Shown here one piece after another: positions 18,381-27,321 of a stretch of 57,398 bases of DNA; positions within the stretch are counted from its first letter, which is position 1; each line of letters opens with the position of its first letter. The stretch is from Actinomycetes bacterium (lineage in GTDB: Bacteria; Actinomycetota; Thermoleophilia; RBG-16-64-13). Under the pieces are notes generated by a model. That model had not been told where the DNA came from and searched no databases. It saw only the letters and a list, made by a program, of their open reading frames with translations. The stretch covers positions 1 to 57,398 of the forward strand of contig JAJFUK010000031.1 in assembly GCA_021372435.1 (NCBI GenBank), in the 5' to 3' direction. A program made the translations under genes and the position numbers.

Positions 18381-18536
18381 CACCGGGTCGCGCGAGGCGA
18401 CGCGCACAGAGTCCCATTGTGTCCACATGAAGGTGTAGGCTGTGAGGATGCGTGCCGGCTGGAGAATCACAGTGCGTCCGCCGCGCAGCCGGAGCCGGAA
18501 CGCGCAGGCACCGTCTCAGACGTAAAGGAGACTTAC

Positions 18537-18866
18537 GTGGACCATCGACTCACCACTACGGCCCTGACCATCCCCGGGTACCGCGTGGTGCACACCCTGG
18601 GGGTGGTACGTGGGGTGACCGTGCGGGCCCGTTGGATAGGGAGCCAGATCACGGCTTCACTGCGTACGCTGGGGGGCGGCCAGATCCCCGAGTATATCGA
18701 GCTCTGCGAGCAGGCCCGGGCCGAGGCCTTCGCTTGGATGGTGCAGCACGCCGAAGAGATGGGGGCGAATGCCGTCATCTCCGTCAGGTACGACGCCACC
18801 GACCTTGGCAACAACATGACCGAGGTGCTTGCCTACGGAACGGCCGCCATAGTCGAGACGGAGTAG
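18537..18866 (+). CDS. YbjQ/UPF0145 family protein
   Basis: A 109-residue protein matching the YbjQ (UPF0145) family: a GYRVVHTLGVVRGVTVRAR start, a conserved helix with EARAEAF-type residues (QARAEAFAWM) and the pattern MGANAVISVRYD. The family forms small pentameric beta-barrel-like proteins of unknown function, sometimes labelled heavy-metal binding without firm evidence. GTG 18537 is supported by AAAGGAG at 18524-18530, six bases upstream. A longer frame would extend back into glnA and is not real. A small hairpin (18871-18877 with 18881-18887) separates it from the methyltransferase gene. Confidence 0.88.
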   Translation: MDHRLTTTALTIPGYRVVHTLGVVRGVTVRARWIGSQITASLRTLGGGQIPEYIELCEQARAEAFAWMVQHAEEMGANAVISVRYDATDLGNNMTEVLAYGTAAIVETE

Positions 18867-18912
18867 AGACGCGCGTGGTACACGCGCGGGGGACACGCTA
18901 CCGGAGGCGACG

Positions 18913-19692
18913 ATGATCGACGACCGGGCCTACCGGGGTTTCAAGTCGGCCGAAGCCTACGATGCGTGCCGCCCCAGCTACCCGCCGGCCGCCGTGACGT
19001 TCATCCGCGAGGCCGCCGGGATCGACGAGCGCTCGACGGTCGTCGACCTGGCGGCCGGTACGGGCCTGATGACCCGGCTTCTCTCGCCGGCCGGCCGCCT
19101 GGTCGCCATCGAACCTGTGGCCGAGATGCGCGCTCTGCTGCAGGACCGCGTGCCTGAAGCGGAGGTCCTGGAGGGTACCGCGGAACGGATGCCCCTTCCC
19201 GCCGCGGTGGCGGATGCCGTCATCGTGGCCCAGGCATTCCATTGGTTCGCCAATCTCCAGGCCGTACGGGAGATCTCCCGGGTGTTGAAGCCCGAGGGAG
19301 CGCTGGCACTGGTTTGGAACGAGAGTGATCCTCGGGATCCGCTACTGGCGGCGATCGACAAGGCCCTCGCTCCATACCGGCTCGACAGTCCCCGGTCTTC
19401 GAACACGCCGTGGCGTGATGTACTCAGCACGGACGATTCGCCACTCGTGATCACCCGGCACATGACCGTCGCCTCTGAAGAAGAGCTCACGTTCGGCCTT
19501 CTGAAAGGCAGAGTGCGTTCGTACAGCTACATCGCGGTGCTCGGCGGACCCGCGCAGGCCACGGTCATGGATGTGCTGGACGCAGCGGCGCGCTCGGTCC
19601 ACCGCGCCGCGATGGCCGACGACGCAAAGCTGGTCGTGAGGCATCTGACCGAGGTATACATCGCACGGCATAGATACGCACGGCAGATATAG
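18913..19692 (+). CDS. Class I SAM-dependent methyltransferase
   Basis: A 259-residue protein with a Rossmann-type methyltransferase core: motif I VVDLAAGTGLMT (about 43-54), acidic motif II AIEP, motif with AERMPLPAAVADAV, and the FHWF segment after motif IV, a pattern of the Methyltransf_11 group. The substrate cannot be predicted. ATG 18913 follows GGAGGCG. It is convergent with glnB; the 70-base gap between them contains a repeat copy (19731-19784). Confidence 0.85.
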   Translation: MIDDRAYRGFKSAEAYDACRPSYPPAAVTFIREAAGIDERSTVVDLAAGTGLMTRLLSPAGRLVAIEPVAEMRALLQDRVPEAEVLEGTAERMPLPAAVADAVIVAQAFHWFANLQAVREISRVLKPEGALALVWNESDPRDPLLAAIDKALAPYRLDSPRSSNTPWRDVLSTDDSPLVITRHMTVASEEELTFGLLKGRVRSYSYIAVLGGPAQATVMDVLDAAARSVHRAAMADDAKLVVRHLTEVYIARHRYARQI

Positions 19693-19730
19693 GAAGAAAG
19701 AGGAAGGAAGAGGCCCCGGTCCCGAGAGGG

Positions 19731-19784
19731 GCGTCCCGGACCGCGGCCGCCCAGGCACTCATCTACGCCAGCGCGGAAACCCCC
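19731..19784. repeat. Direct repeat copy 1 flanking glnB-amtB (repeat family 3)
   Basis: About 54 bases closely matching 21529-21583 in the same orientation, with only a handful of differences including one indel. It contains CCGCGGCCGCCC (19741-19752) and overlaps the last seven codons and the stop of glnB. Confidence 0.8.
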
Positions 19785-20104
19785 GTTTCGCCGGTGCGTA
19801 TGCGCAGGCACTCCATGAGATCCAGCACGAAGATCTTGCCGTCGCCGATGTTGCCGGTCCGGGCGCCTCTGGCGATCGCGTCCACCGCCTGCCACACGTT
19901 GTTGTTGCTCACCGCCACTTCCACCTTGAGCTTATGCAGGAGACCGCCCTTCTCCACGTGGCTGCGATACACCTCGGCCACGCCTTTCTGCCGGCCCCTG
20001 CCCATCACATCCGACACCGTCATCAGGTTGATCTCCTCCTCCTCCAAGGCGGCGATCACTTCGTCCAGACGGTCAGGCTGGATGATGGCGACTATGTACT
20101 TCAT
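19763..20104 (-). CDS. glnB: PII nitrogen regulatory protein
   Basis: A 113-residue PII signal protein that binds ATP/ADP and 2-oxoglutarate and controls AmtB and other targets. Conserved parts: GRGRQKG at the T-loop base (35-41), B-loop TGNIGDGKIFV (83-93), and C-loop RIRTGE. The T-loop aligns without gaps to E. coli GlnB, keeping Tyr46 but having Glu at 51, where the uridylylated Tyr normally sits. Start ATG 20104 is preceded by AAGGAG; the longer frame reaching into amtB is not real. It starts 26 bases after the amtB stop on the same strand, the classic amtB-glnK pairing, so a GlnK-type role in gating AmtB is likely. Confidence 0.95.
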   Translation of the reverse strand: MKYIVAIIQPDRLDEVIAALEEEEINLMTVSDVMGRGRQKGVAEVYRSHVEKGGLLHKLKVEVAVSNNNVWQAVDAIARGARTGNIGDGKIFVLDLMECLRIRTGETGVSALA

Positions 20105-20130
20105 GACCAGACTCCTTGTTCTCGCGCCGT

Positions 20131-21366
20131 CTACCCGATCAAGGTGTAGGCCGATTCGCTGTGCTGGGTGAGGTCTAGGCCGATGCTCTCCTTGTCCTCG
20201 CCGACCCGCAGGCCGACGAGTCCGTCGACCAGCTTGAGAAGCCCGTAGGAGACGATGAACGAATACGCAGCGCATACCGCGAGAGCAACCAACTGCCGCA
20301 AGAGCAGCCCGGCGTTACCGTGCAAGAGACCATCCGCCCCCGCCGCGTTGACCGTGGTCGTCGCCCATAGTCCGGTGAGGAGGGCGCCGAGCGTCCCGCC
20401 CACCCCATGCACACCGAAGGCGTCCAACGAGTCATCGTAGCCGAGTCTGCGCTTCATCACGACCACGCAGAAATAGCACCCCGGGCCTGACAGGGCGCCG
20501 ATAGCCATTGCTCCGACCGGCGTCACGAACCCGGCGGCCGGAGTGATGGCTACCAGACCCGCGACCGCGCCCGAGATCGTGCCCAAGGCGGTCGCATGTC
20601 TCCCCTTGCCCCATTCCATCACGGCCCAGGCCACAGCCGCCGTGGCCGCACCTAGTTGCGTGGCGACGAGCGCCGACACCGAAAGCCCGTTCGCTCCCAA
20701 AGCGCTCCCTGCATTGAAGCCGAACCAGCCAAACCAAAGCAGAGCGGCACCCAGAATGACAAAAGGCAGATTATGTGGAGGCGACGTGTCCGGATAGCCC
20801 TTCCGCCTGCCGATCACCAGAGCGGCTGCCAGTGCGGCCATGCCCGCATTGATATGCACGACCGTTCCTCCGGCGAAGTCGAGCGCGCCCAGGTCCCTGA
20901 GCCACCCGCCCATGCCCCAGACCCAGTGGGCCATGGGATCGTACACAACGGTCGCCCAGAGGACGGAGAACAGCAGGAAGGCGCCGAATTTCATCCTTTC
21001 AGCGAAGGCCCCGACGATGAGCGCCGGAGTGAGGACCGCGAACATCATCTGGAAAACCATGAAGAGCTGATGCGGGATGGTCGGTGCGTAGTCAGCGTTG
21101 GGCTCCGCGCCCACTCCCCTCAGACCCGCCCAGGAGAAGTCCCCGATGACCCCGCCGTGGTCGGGACCGAAGGCCAGACTGTAGCCGAACAGCACCCACT
21201 GGATGCTGATGACGGCCAAGAGCATGAAGCACTGCATCATGATCGAAAGCACATTCTTCCGCCGGACGAGTCCTCCGTAGAAGAAGGCCAGCCCCGGGGT
21301 CATCAGCATGACCAGGGCGGTGCTGACGATCACCCACGCGGTATCGCCGGTATCGATCTCCGCCAT
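20131..21366 (-). CDS. amtB: Ammonium transporter
   Basis: Ammonium channel of the Amt/Rh family, 411 residues and about 11 membrane spans. Key residues are visible: Phe-gate region FQMMFAVLTPALIVG, Asp and first pore His in VYDPMAHWVWG, FGWFGFNAGSAL, and second pore His in FGVHGVGGTLG. There is no cleaved signal peptide; the protein starts MAEIDTGDTAWVI directly before span 1. ATG 21366 is chosen because AAGGAGGG lies at ideal distance; a GTG six bases earlier is too close to that site. It forms an operon with glnB. Upstream, a TATAAA box and the TTGTACAT octamer (21481-21488, reverse orientation) are promoter candidates. Confidence 0.96.
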   Translation of the reverse strand: MAEIDTGDTAWVIVSTALVMLMTPGLAFFYGGLVRRKNVLSIMMQCFMLLAVISIQWVLFGYSLAFGPDHGGVIGDFSWAGLRGVGAEPNADYAPTIPHQLFMVFQMMFAVLTPALIVGAFAERMKFGAFLLFSVLWATVVYDPMAHWVWGMGGWLRDLGALDFAGGTVVHINAGMAALAAALVIGRRKGYPDTSPPHNLPFVILGAALLWFGWFGFNAGSALGANGLSVSALVATQLGAATAAVAWAVMEWGKGRHATALGTISGAVAGLVAITPAAGFVTPVGAMAIGALSGPGCYFCVVVMKRRLGYDDSLDAFGVHGVGGTLGALLTGLWATTTVNAAGADGLLHGNAGLLLRQLVALAVCAAYSFIVSYGLLKLVDGLVGLRVGEDKESIGLDLTQHSESAYTLIG

Positions 21367-21528
21367 CTTCACCCTCCTTCGCTTCCGTCGACCCAGCGGA
21401 TGCGTTCAGCGGCCACCCGGGCACCCACCGGGGGCGCTGGATCAATTACAGCGAAGATGGCCTTGGAGCTTTATAGCCAGATGTACAAGGATATGGCACC
21501 CCGTTGAGCCATTTGGCAAAGAGGGGGC

Positions 21529-21583
21529 GCGTCCGGGACCGCGGCCGCCCAGGTACTCATCCTACGCCGGCGCGGGGACCCCC
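21529..21583. repeat. Direct repeat copy 2 flanking glnB-amtB (repeat family 3)
   Basis: Matches 19731-19784 over 55 bases. On the minus strand it still encodes GGVPAPA-stop, resembling the GlnB tail TGVSALA-stop, as if it were a leftover glnB 3' end. It lies between the amtB start and the pucR-like stop. Confidence 0.75.
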
Positions 21584-21623
21584 CCCGCAAGACGGCCGGC
21601 TCAGACACTCAGAACGGAGGCGG

Positions 21624-23276
21624 TCAACTCATCAGCAGGCTGCGGGCCTTAAGACCAAGACCCAGACGCTCTTTGTGCTCGGTCTCGAAGACGCTGAGCC
21701 CGCTTATCTCGGCGACCTTCTCCAACCGGTAGCGGATGGTGTGCCGGTGGGCATAGAGCTCGGCTGCGGTCTTGGTGAGGTTCTCGTTGTTGCGCAAGAA
21801 GACCGCCAGGGTCCTTGTCAACTGAGTCCCGTTCACTTCGTCATACCGATCGATCGGTCCGATGGTTTCTTCGTAGAGCGAGCGGATCTCATCGGGATCC
21901 CTCTCCCAGATGTCCAAGAGAAGCCGGTACGTCCCGACTTCGTCGAAGGGGAGCACACTCGCCGGCCCGTGCAGCTTACGTCCGACCTTCAGGGCCACCA
22001 GGGCCTCGCTGTAGGCCCTGTCCATCTGCGATGCCTCCGGAGTGAACCCGCCGATCCCCGCCGAGATGCTCAGACCGCCGGCCGCCTCCCCTAGATTCTG
22101 TAGGGCGGTGGTCAGTCGCCGCAGCGTGGCCGGGTCGTGAGCACTTTTGCCGCATACGAAGATGACGATGCGACCCGATTTGAGACTGACGAGCGACGAG
22201 GCCTCCGACGACGAGACGAGGCGTGAGCACAGAGAAAAGAGGAGTTCTACCCTCCTATCCAACTCCTCCTGGTCGAGACCTTTCCGAGACACCAGCCCGT
22301 CGAACTCGTCGACGCCGAGCAGGATCACCGCGGCGCCCTGGCTGAGGTCGCAGCCCAGAAACGCGCCCCGGCGAAGGAGAGAATCAGCCCCATGCTCCGC
22401 GCCGCTGATGAGGTCGTCGACGAAGTCGCCCTTCAGGCGCACTTCGGTCTCGAACCGCACCCGGTCCTGAGCCATCTCCAGGGCTGCGATCGTAGCCGTG
22501 TGCTCGAGGATGAGAACCTCGTTGGCCGTCAAGTCAGACGCTGCGCTGAAGACGCACACATAGCCCAGCTTCACGTGGCTGGCCACGATCGGGAGAACGA
22601 ACATGGCCGGCAGCCCCTCTTCTTCCACCCTGAAATGCTTCTGACCGCCACCCATGCCGGCAAGACGCCGGCGTGTCTCGGCACGGTTCAAACGGTCCCT
22701 AAGCTCGGCGGGCGATACGGAGAGGTCCGTGGAGGCCGCCAGTATCTCATGGGAAGTATCGATGATGAGGAGAGGGCCGCCCAGGAGACGGGCGGCCTCA
22801 TCGGCAAGTTGCTGCCAGCCGCCCCCGCGGATGACGATGCCGAGTAGACTGCGATGGATGGACTGGGATTGCTCCAAGAGGGAGGCCTGCCGATTGATGA
22901 TGAGCTCGGTGGCGTCCTGCATGAGCCGTGTCCAGCGGAGACCCTGAGGCACCTCCACGATGGGGAACCTGCGCTTATCGGCCAACTCGATGATGTCGGC
23001 CGGGATACTTTCGACGAACCGGGTGGTCTTGACGAAGAGGGCCGCGGCATCGGCCATCATGACGCGGCGGCAGAACTCCCGCTGTCGTTCCAGATCACCC
23101 TTGACCGCGAACATCGTCGAAAGGACCATCTCGCCTCCCGACAGCCAATCGGCGATGTCGGGGACCTCTCCGACGGTGACCGAGGTGACCCTCCGGTCGA
23201 GGCCTTTGGCGCCGGCCAGCAGCCGCGCCTCCTTCAACGACGCGAGGGAGAGTATCTGTCTCACAGTCACAGGCAT
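21624..23276 (-). CDS. PucR/CdaR-type transcriptional regulator
   Basis: 550 residues. The N-terminal PucR domain (about 5-125) is clear from VTVRQILSL, GEVPDIADWLSGGEMVLSTM and the later FPIVEVP. A central GAF-like/GGDEF-like region follows (about 150-450), and the C-terminal PucR helix-turn-helix domain ends the protein: AVFLRNNENLTKTAAELYAHRHTIRYRLEKV. Such proteins activate purine, allantoin or other nitrogen-compound catabolism genes in response to a small molecule. Its target is unknown; the BMP importer, the RidA gene and the hut operon in this window are candidates by context only. Start ATG 23276 has no strong ribosome binding site. A palindromic repeat (copy B) lies 27 bases upstream of it. 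Confidence 0.9.
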   Translation of the reverse strand: MPVTVRQILSLASLKEARLLAGAKGLDRRVTSVTVGEVPDIADWLSGGEMVLSTMFAVKGDLERQREFCRRVMMADAAALFVKTTRFVESIPADIIELADKRRFPIVEVPQGLRWTRLMQDATELIINRQASLLEQSQSIHRSLLGIVIRGGGWQQLADEAARLLGGPLLIIDTSHEILAASTDLSVSPAELRDRLNRAETRRRLAGMGGGQKHFRVEEEGLPAMFVLPIVASHVKLGYVCVFSAASDLTANEVLILEHTATIAALEMAQDRVRFETEVRLKGDFVDDLISGAEHGADSLLRRGAFLGCDLSQGAAVILLGVDEFDGLVSRKGLDQEELDRRVELLFSLCSRLVSSSEASSLVSLKSGRIVIFVCGKSAHDPATLRRLTTALQNLGEAAGGLSISAGIGGFTPEASQMDRAYSEALVALKVGRKLHGPASVLPFDEVGTYRLLLDIWERDPDEIRSLYEETIGPIDRYDEVNGTQLTRTLAVFLRNNENLTKTAAELYAHRHTIRYRLEKVAEISGLSVFETEHKERLGLGLKARSLLMS

Positions 23277-23302
23277 GGCCCGGCGAACGATACCAGAGTG
23301 AG

Positions 23303-23375
23303 GAACGGCCTGTACCCCCCGCTCCAGTTCACGTTCGAGTACTCACGATACTGTCGCGGAGGGCACAGGCCGTTC
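23303..23375. repeat. Palindromic repeat family 1, copy B
   Basis: Arms 23303-23322 and 23356-23375 are complementary over 20 bases with two G-T wobble positions. The inner 41 bases (23319-23359) are the exact reverse complement of 674-714. It lies in the leader of the PucR-type regulator gene. Confidence 0.85.
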
Positions 23376-23392
23376 GTGAGATGTGGAATCGG

Positions 23393-23430
23393 TTACTCAC
23401 GAATGCTGTCGCAGACAGCACAGGCTGCGT
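23393..23430. repeat. Palindromic repeat family 1, half copy
   Basis: A diverged copy of the right half of the preceding element: ACTCACGAATGCTGTCGC followed by ACAGCACAGGCTGC compares with 23341-23375. No left arm is present, suggesting a truncated or decayed element. Confidence 0.55.
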
Positions 23431-23493
23431 ATGGGGGCTGGGGATGCACTGCGAGCGAGACTGCCGGGGCTGCGCCGCGGCGGCGACGGGTCT

Positions 23494-23937
23494 CTAGTCC
23501 CGGGAGACGACTCCTATCACATCGATCTCGACCAGGAACTCCGGCTTGGCCAGGCCCACCACCATGAAGGTACTGGCCGGGGGCTCCTCGACGAGTCGCG
23601 GCGCATACTTCTGGTAGTACTCCAACTCCGTCCTTCGCATCCTCGGATAGTCTTCGAGGTTCTTGAGAAGGATCATGGTCTTGATGACGTTGTCCATGGA
23701 ACTACCTGCCTCTTCCATGGCCCGCCGCACCTTGTCGAGCGCGATGACCATCTGCTCCTCGAACACGTCGGTCTCGACACGTACGGTCTCGTCGTTCTGG
23801 CCTTGGCAGCCGGAGACGAATATCAAGTTGCCCGCCACCACCGAGTCGGCGAATTTCGGGGATTCCGGGGGGACGTAGGGATAAGCAAGCTTCTTGCCGC
23901 CCCAATAGGCCGGGTAGTACTTGACGCTGTCACTCAT
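23494..23937 (-). CDS. RidA (YjgF/YER057c/UK114) family protein
   Basis: A 147-residue Rid-family protein; members hydrolyse reactive enamine/imine intermediates made by PLP enzymes. Typical segments are visible: FVSGCQGQND, QMVIALDKVRRAMEEAGSS, VIKTMILLKNLEDYP and the C-terminal strand VEIDVIGVV. The usual catalytic-site Arg near the C-terminus (as in RSC/CxRVEVA motifs) is not obvious; the segment reads PPASTFMVVGLAKPEFLVEID, so it may belong to a Rid subfamily without imine deaminase activity. ATG 23937 is set by AAGGAGG seven bases upstream. It is divergent from the activase gene. Confidence 0.87.
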   Translation of the reverse strand: MSDSVKYYPAYWGGKKLAYPYVPPESPKFADSVVAGNLIFVSGCQGQNDETVRVETDVFEEQMVIALDKVRRAMEEAGSSMDNVIKTMILLKNLEDYPRMRRTELEYYQKYAPRLVEEPPASTFMVVGLAKPEFLVEIDVIGVVSRD

Positions 23938-24195
23938 GGGGAACCTCCTTGGCTCAGTCGGCATCGTGCCGTGTCCGACCACTACATCAAATCTACACCG
24001 GGGACCGCGCCTGCGAGACGCCGCGCCGGAGGTCGCCCGCCACCAGGCCGGGGCGACCCGGCGCGTGGTAATCTATGCGCGCTGAATAGTAGAGCGAATA
24101 TCCGCGGTCGTCCAAGCCGGGGGTGCTGTGGGGCACCTTCCCTCCATAGCGGGGCGGCGACCGCTCGGTCTAAGTGTGGAGGGTCCGCATCGGCG

Positions 24196-27100
24196 ATGGC
24201 GACGCTTGGGATCGATATAGGCTGCATCAGCGTGAAGATCGCTGTTGTCGGCAGACCCGAAGACCGCGAGTCGTTCCGGCTGTTGGCCTCCGATCCTGAG
24301 CTCTTCTATGACCCTGCGGGCAGCGATCGGGCCCTCCCCCATCCCGACGCGCCGCCCGTCCTCGCTACCGTGTACCGGCGCATCAAAGGCAGCCCCACCG
24401 AGGCCGCCCGGGGGTTGCTCAGCCAGGTACTGGCCGCCCTGCCCGAGGGCACCATCACCCAGGTAGGGGTCACCGGCACAGGCGGCCGTCTGGTGGGGGC
24501 GATGCTCGATGTGCCCTATGAGAACGAGTTCAAGGCCATCGCCCGCGCCATCGGCGCGCTCCACCCCGACGTGACCACCGTGTTCGAGATGGGCGGAGAA
24601 ACATCGAAGTTCATCCGCCTAGAGACCGATGAGCAGTCCGGCCGGGTAGGGATCGCCGACTACGGCACCAACGGCGACTGCGCTGCCGGCACCGGCTCGT
24701 TCATGGACCAGCAGGCCAACCGCCTACTCTACGACATCGAAGAAGTCGGCGACATCGTGCGAAGCGCCGGCAAGGCCGCCTCGATCGCCGGACGTTGTTC
24801 AGTGTTCGCCAAATCCGACATGATCCACGCGCAGCAGAAAGGCTACCGCCCCCCTGAGGTGCTCAAGGGCCTCTGCAACGCGGTCGTGCGCAACTACCGG
24901 GGAACGATCGCTAAAGGCAAGGAGGTCGGCGAGCGGGTGGCCTTCATCGGCGGGGTGGCGGCCAACAAGGGCGCCGTCGCCGCGATGCGCGAGGCCTTCG
25001 AGATGGACGAGGAGCACCTGATCGTTCCCGCCTACTACGCCTGGATGGGAGCCATCGGCTGCGCGCTCATGGCCGCCGAGGAGCGGGGCGATCAGAAGGT
25101 CGTCACCCTCGACCCCGGCCGGCTGACCAGGACCCAGGCCGCTGAGTTCGAGACCAGCCAAGCCCTTTCCATGGAGAAGGTCATCCTACTCCGTGACAGG
25201 GTGAAGCCCTACCGGCTTCCTCCGGGGGACGGCAAGATTGGCGTTTATCTTGGCATAGACGTGGGTTCGGTCTCGACCAACTTGGCGGTGCTTGACGAGG
25301 CGGGCGAGGTGGTCAAGGAGATCTACGTCAAGACCGACGGCCGTCCCGTCGAGGTCGTCAATAAAGGACTGGCCGACATCTGGAACGAGATGGGCCCCCG
25401 CCTGGACATCCGGGGCGTCGCCACCACCGGTTCGGGCCGGGAGTTGATAGGCGAGCTGATAGGAGCCGACACCGTCAACGACGAGATCACAGCCCATAAG
25501 ACCGGGGCCACCTTCATCGGGCGCAAGCTCATCGACCGGGTGCCCGACACCATCTTCGAGATCGGCGGGCAGGATTCCAAGTTCATAAGCCTGCAGGACG
25601 GCGTCGTCGTCGACTTCGCGATGAACGAGGCCTGCGCGGCCGGGACCGGCTCCTTCCTCGAAGAACAAGCGGAGAAGATGGGCATCAATATCATCGGCGA
25701 GTTCGCCGAGCTGGCCCTGTCTTCGAGATCCCCGGTCCGCCTGGGCGAGCGCTGCACCGTGTTCATGGAGCGGGACGTCAACTCTTACCTCCAAAGGGGC
25801 GCGGATAAGAAGGACCTCGTGGCCGGACTCGCGTACTCCATAGCTTTCAACTACCTCAACCGCTTGGTCGGCCGGCGACATATCGGCGACACCATCTATT
25901 TCCAGGGCGGGACCGCCTACAACGACTCGGTGGCGGCGGCGTTCAGCATGATCCTAGACAAGGAGATCATCGTGCCGCCGTACAACGGGGTGGTCGGAGC
26001 CATCGGAGCGGCGCTACTGGCCCGGGAGAAGATGGCGGCCACCGGGGCGCCTTCCCGCTTCCGCGGTTGGGACTTGGAGAAGGTCGACTACACCATCCGC
26101 GAGTTTACCTGCAAAGGTTGCAGCAACGAGTGCGACATCCGCCAGTTCACCATCGGCGAGGAGAAGACCTACTGGGGCGACAAGTGCTCCGACCGCTACC
26201 GTAAGCGCGCGAAGGTCGACAAGGAACCTCTCGTCCGCGACCTCCTCGAATACCGGAGCGCCCTCTTGTATTCGTACGTGACGGAGGCCGAGGACACCTC
26301 TCCACTCCTTCGCAGCGGCACGGGATCACCACGGGGGACCATCGGGATCCCTCGAGCCATGTATACCTACGAGCGTCTGCCCTTCTGGGCGACTTTCTTC
26401 AAAGCATGCGGATTCGACGTCATGCTCTCGCGCCAGACCGACAAGAAGATCCGCGAGCTGGGCATCGAGGGCGCCGTGGCCGAGCCGTGCTTCCCCATAC
26501 GCGTCGCTCACGGCCATGTGGCTGAACTGATCGAAGAAGGCGCCGACCACATCTTGATCCCCAACATGCTCAACGAAGAGACCGACCATCCGGAGATCGA
26601 GTCTCATGCCTGTCCGTGGGGACAGACGCTTCCCCACATCATCCGGCTGACCCCGCGTTTCGAAGCGCATGCCGGCCGATTACTCACCCCCACCGTACAC
26701 TTCCGGCGGGGGCCGGCCTCGGTGCGGCGGTCCCTCCACGCGGCGTTGAAGCCCCTCGGCGTTCCCAACCGCGTCGTGGACGAAGCGCTTGACGCCGCCT
26801 ACGAGGCTCAGACCGAGTTCCGCGGACGCCTGGTCCTTGCGGGCGCCGACGCACTGGCCACGCTCGCCGAGCACGACGAATTGGGCATCGTCCTGGTAGG
26901 GCGCCCGTACAACATCTACGATCCCGGGGTCAACATGGACATACCGGCAAAACTGCGCCGCTACTACGGGGTCGACCTCATCCCGTTCGACTTCCTGCCG
27001 CTCTGGGGCAAAGACACCAGGGCGGTCACGCCCAACATGTACTGGGGCTATGGACGCAAGATCCTCCAAGCCGCCGAAGTGGTGGCGGAGCATCCCAACC

Positions 27101-27321
27101 TCCACATCATCTACATGACCAACTTCAAGTGCGGCCCCGACTCGTATGTGAAGCACTACATCGGTGCGGCGTCGCCCGATCCCTTCCTGGTGCTGCAGTT
27201 CGACGAGCACACGAACGACGCCGGGGCCATGACCCGCTGCGAGGCCTACCTCGACAGCAAAGGGTTCCTGCGCTGGTGGGCGCGCGAGGACAAGGTCAGA
27301 CAGACGGTGGGCAAGACCTAG
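24196..27321 (+). CDS. 2-hydroxyacyl-CoA dehydratase activase-type protein, double ASKHA domain plus DUF2229
   Basis: 1041 residues. Two BcrAD/BadFG/HgdC-type ASKHA ATPase domains are fused (about 1-315 and 345-620), each starting with a GIDIG/GIDVGS phosphate-binding motif. Each carries the cysteine pair that in HgdC dimers ligates one 4Fe-4S cluster: Cys162 and Cys201 in the first, Cys480 and Cys520 in the second, with 39-40 residue spacing as in HgdC. A third cysteine set, C639-x2-C642-x3-C646 plus a nearby DKCSD, starts the DUF2229 region (about 630-1041). In characterised systems such ATPases inject low-potential electrons into dehydratases or benzoyl-CoA reductase; here the acceptor is unknown, presumably the next gene product. 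ATG 24196 has no strong SD; it was chosen because the domain starts there. Confidence 0.9.
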   Translation: MATLGIDIGCISVKIAVVGRPEDRESFRLLASDPELFYDPAGSDRALPHPDAPPVLATVYRRIKGSPTEAARGLLSQVLAALPEGTITQVGVTGTGGRLVGAMLDVPYENEFKAIARAIGALHPDVTTVFEMGGETSKFIRLETDEQSGRVGIADYGTNGDCAAGTGSFMDQQANRLLYDIEEVGDIVRSAGKAASIAGRCSVFAKSDMIHAQQKGYRPPEVLKGLCNAVVRNYRGTIAKGKEVGERVAFIGGVAANKGAVAAMREAFEMDEEHLIVPAYYAWMGAIGCALMAAEERGDQKVVTLDPGRLTRTQAAEFETSQALSMEKVILLRDRVKPYRLPPGDGKIGVYLGIDVGSVSTNLAVLDEAGEVVKEIYVKTDGRPVEVVNKGLADIWNEMGPRLDIRGVATTGSGRELIGELIGADTVNDEITAHKTGATFIGRKLIDRVPDTIFEIGGQDSKFISLQDGVVVDFAMNEACAAGTGSFLEEQAEKMGINIIGEFAELALSSRSPVRLGERCTVFMERDVNSYLQRGADKKDLVAGLAYSIAFNYLNRLVGRRHIGDTIYFQGGTAYNDSVAAAFSMILDKEIIVPPYNGVVGAIGAALLAREKMAATGAPSRFRGWDLEKVDYTIREFTCKGCSNECDIRQFTIGEEKTYWGDKCSDRYRKRAKVDKEPLVRDLLEYRSALLYSYVTEAEDTSPLLRSGTGSPRGTIGIPRAMYTYERLPFWATFFKACGFDVMLSRQTDKKIRELGIEGAVAEPCFPIRVAHGHVAELIEEGADHILIPNMLNEETDHPEIESHACPWGQTLPHIIRLTPRFEAHAGRLLTPTVHFRRGPASVRRSLHAALKPLGVPNRVVDEALDAAYEAQTEFRGRLVLAGADALATLAEHDELGIVLVGRPYNIYDPGVNMDIPAKLRRYYGVDLIPFDFLPLWGKDTRAVTPNMYWGYGRKILQAAEVVAEHPNLHIIYMTNFKCGPDSYVKHYIGAASPDPFLVLQFDEHTNDAGAMTRCEAYLDSKGFLRWWAREDKVRQTVGKT

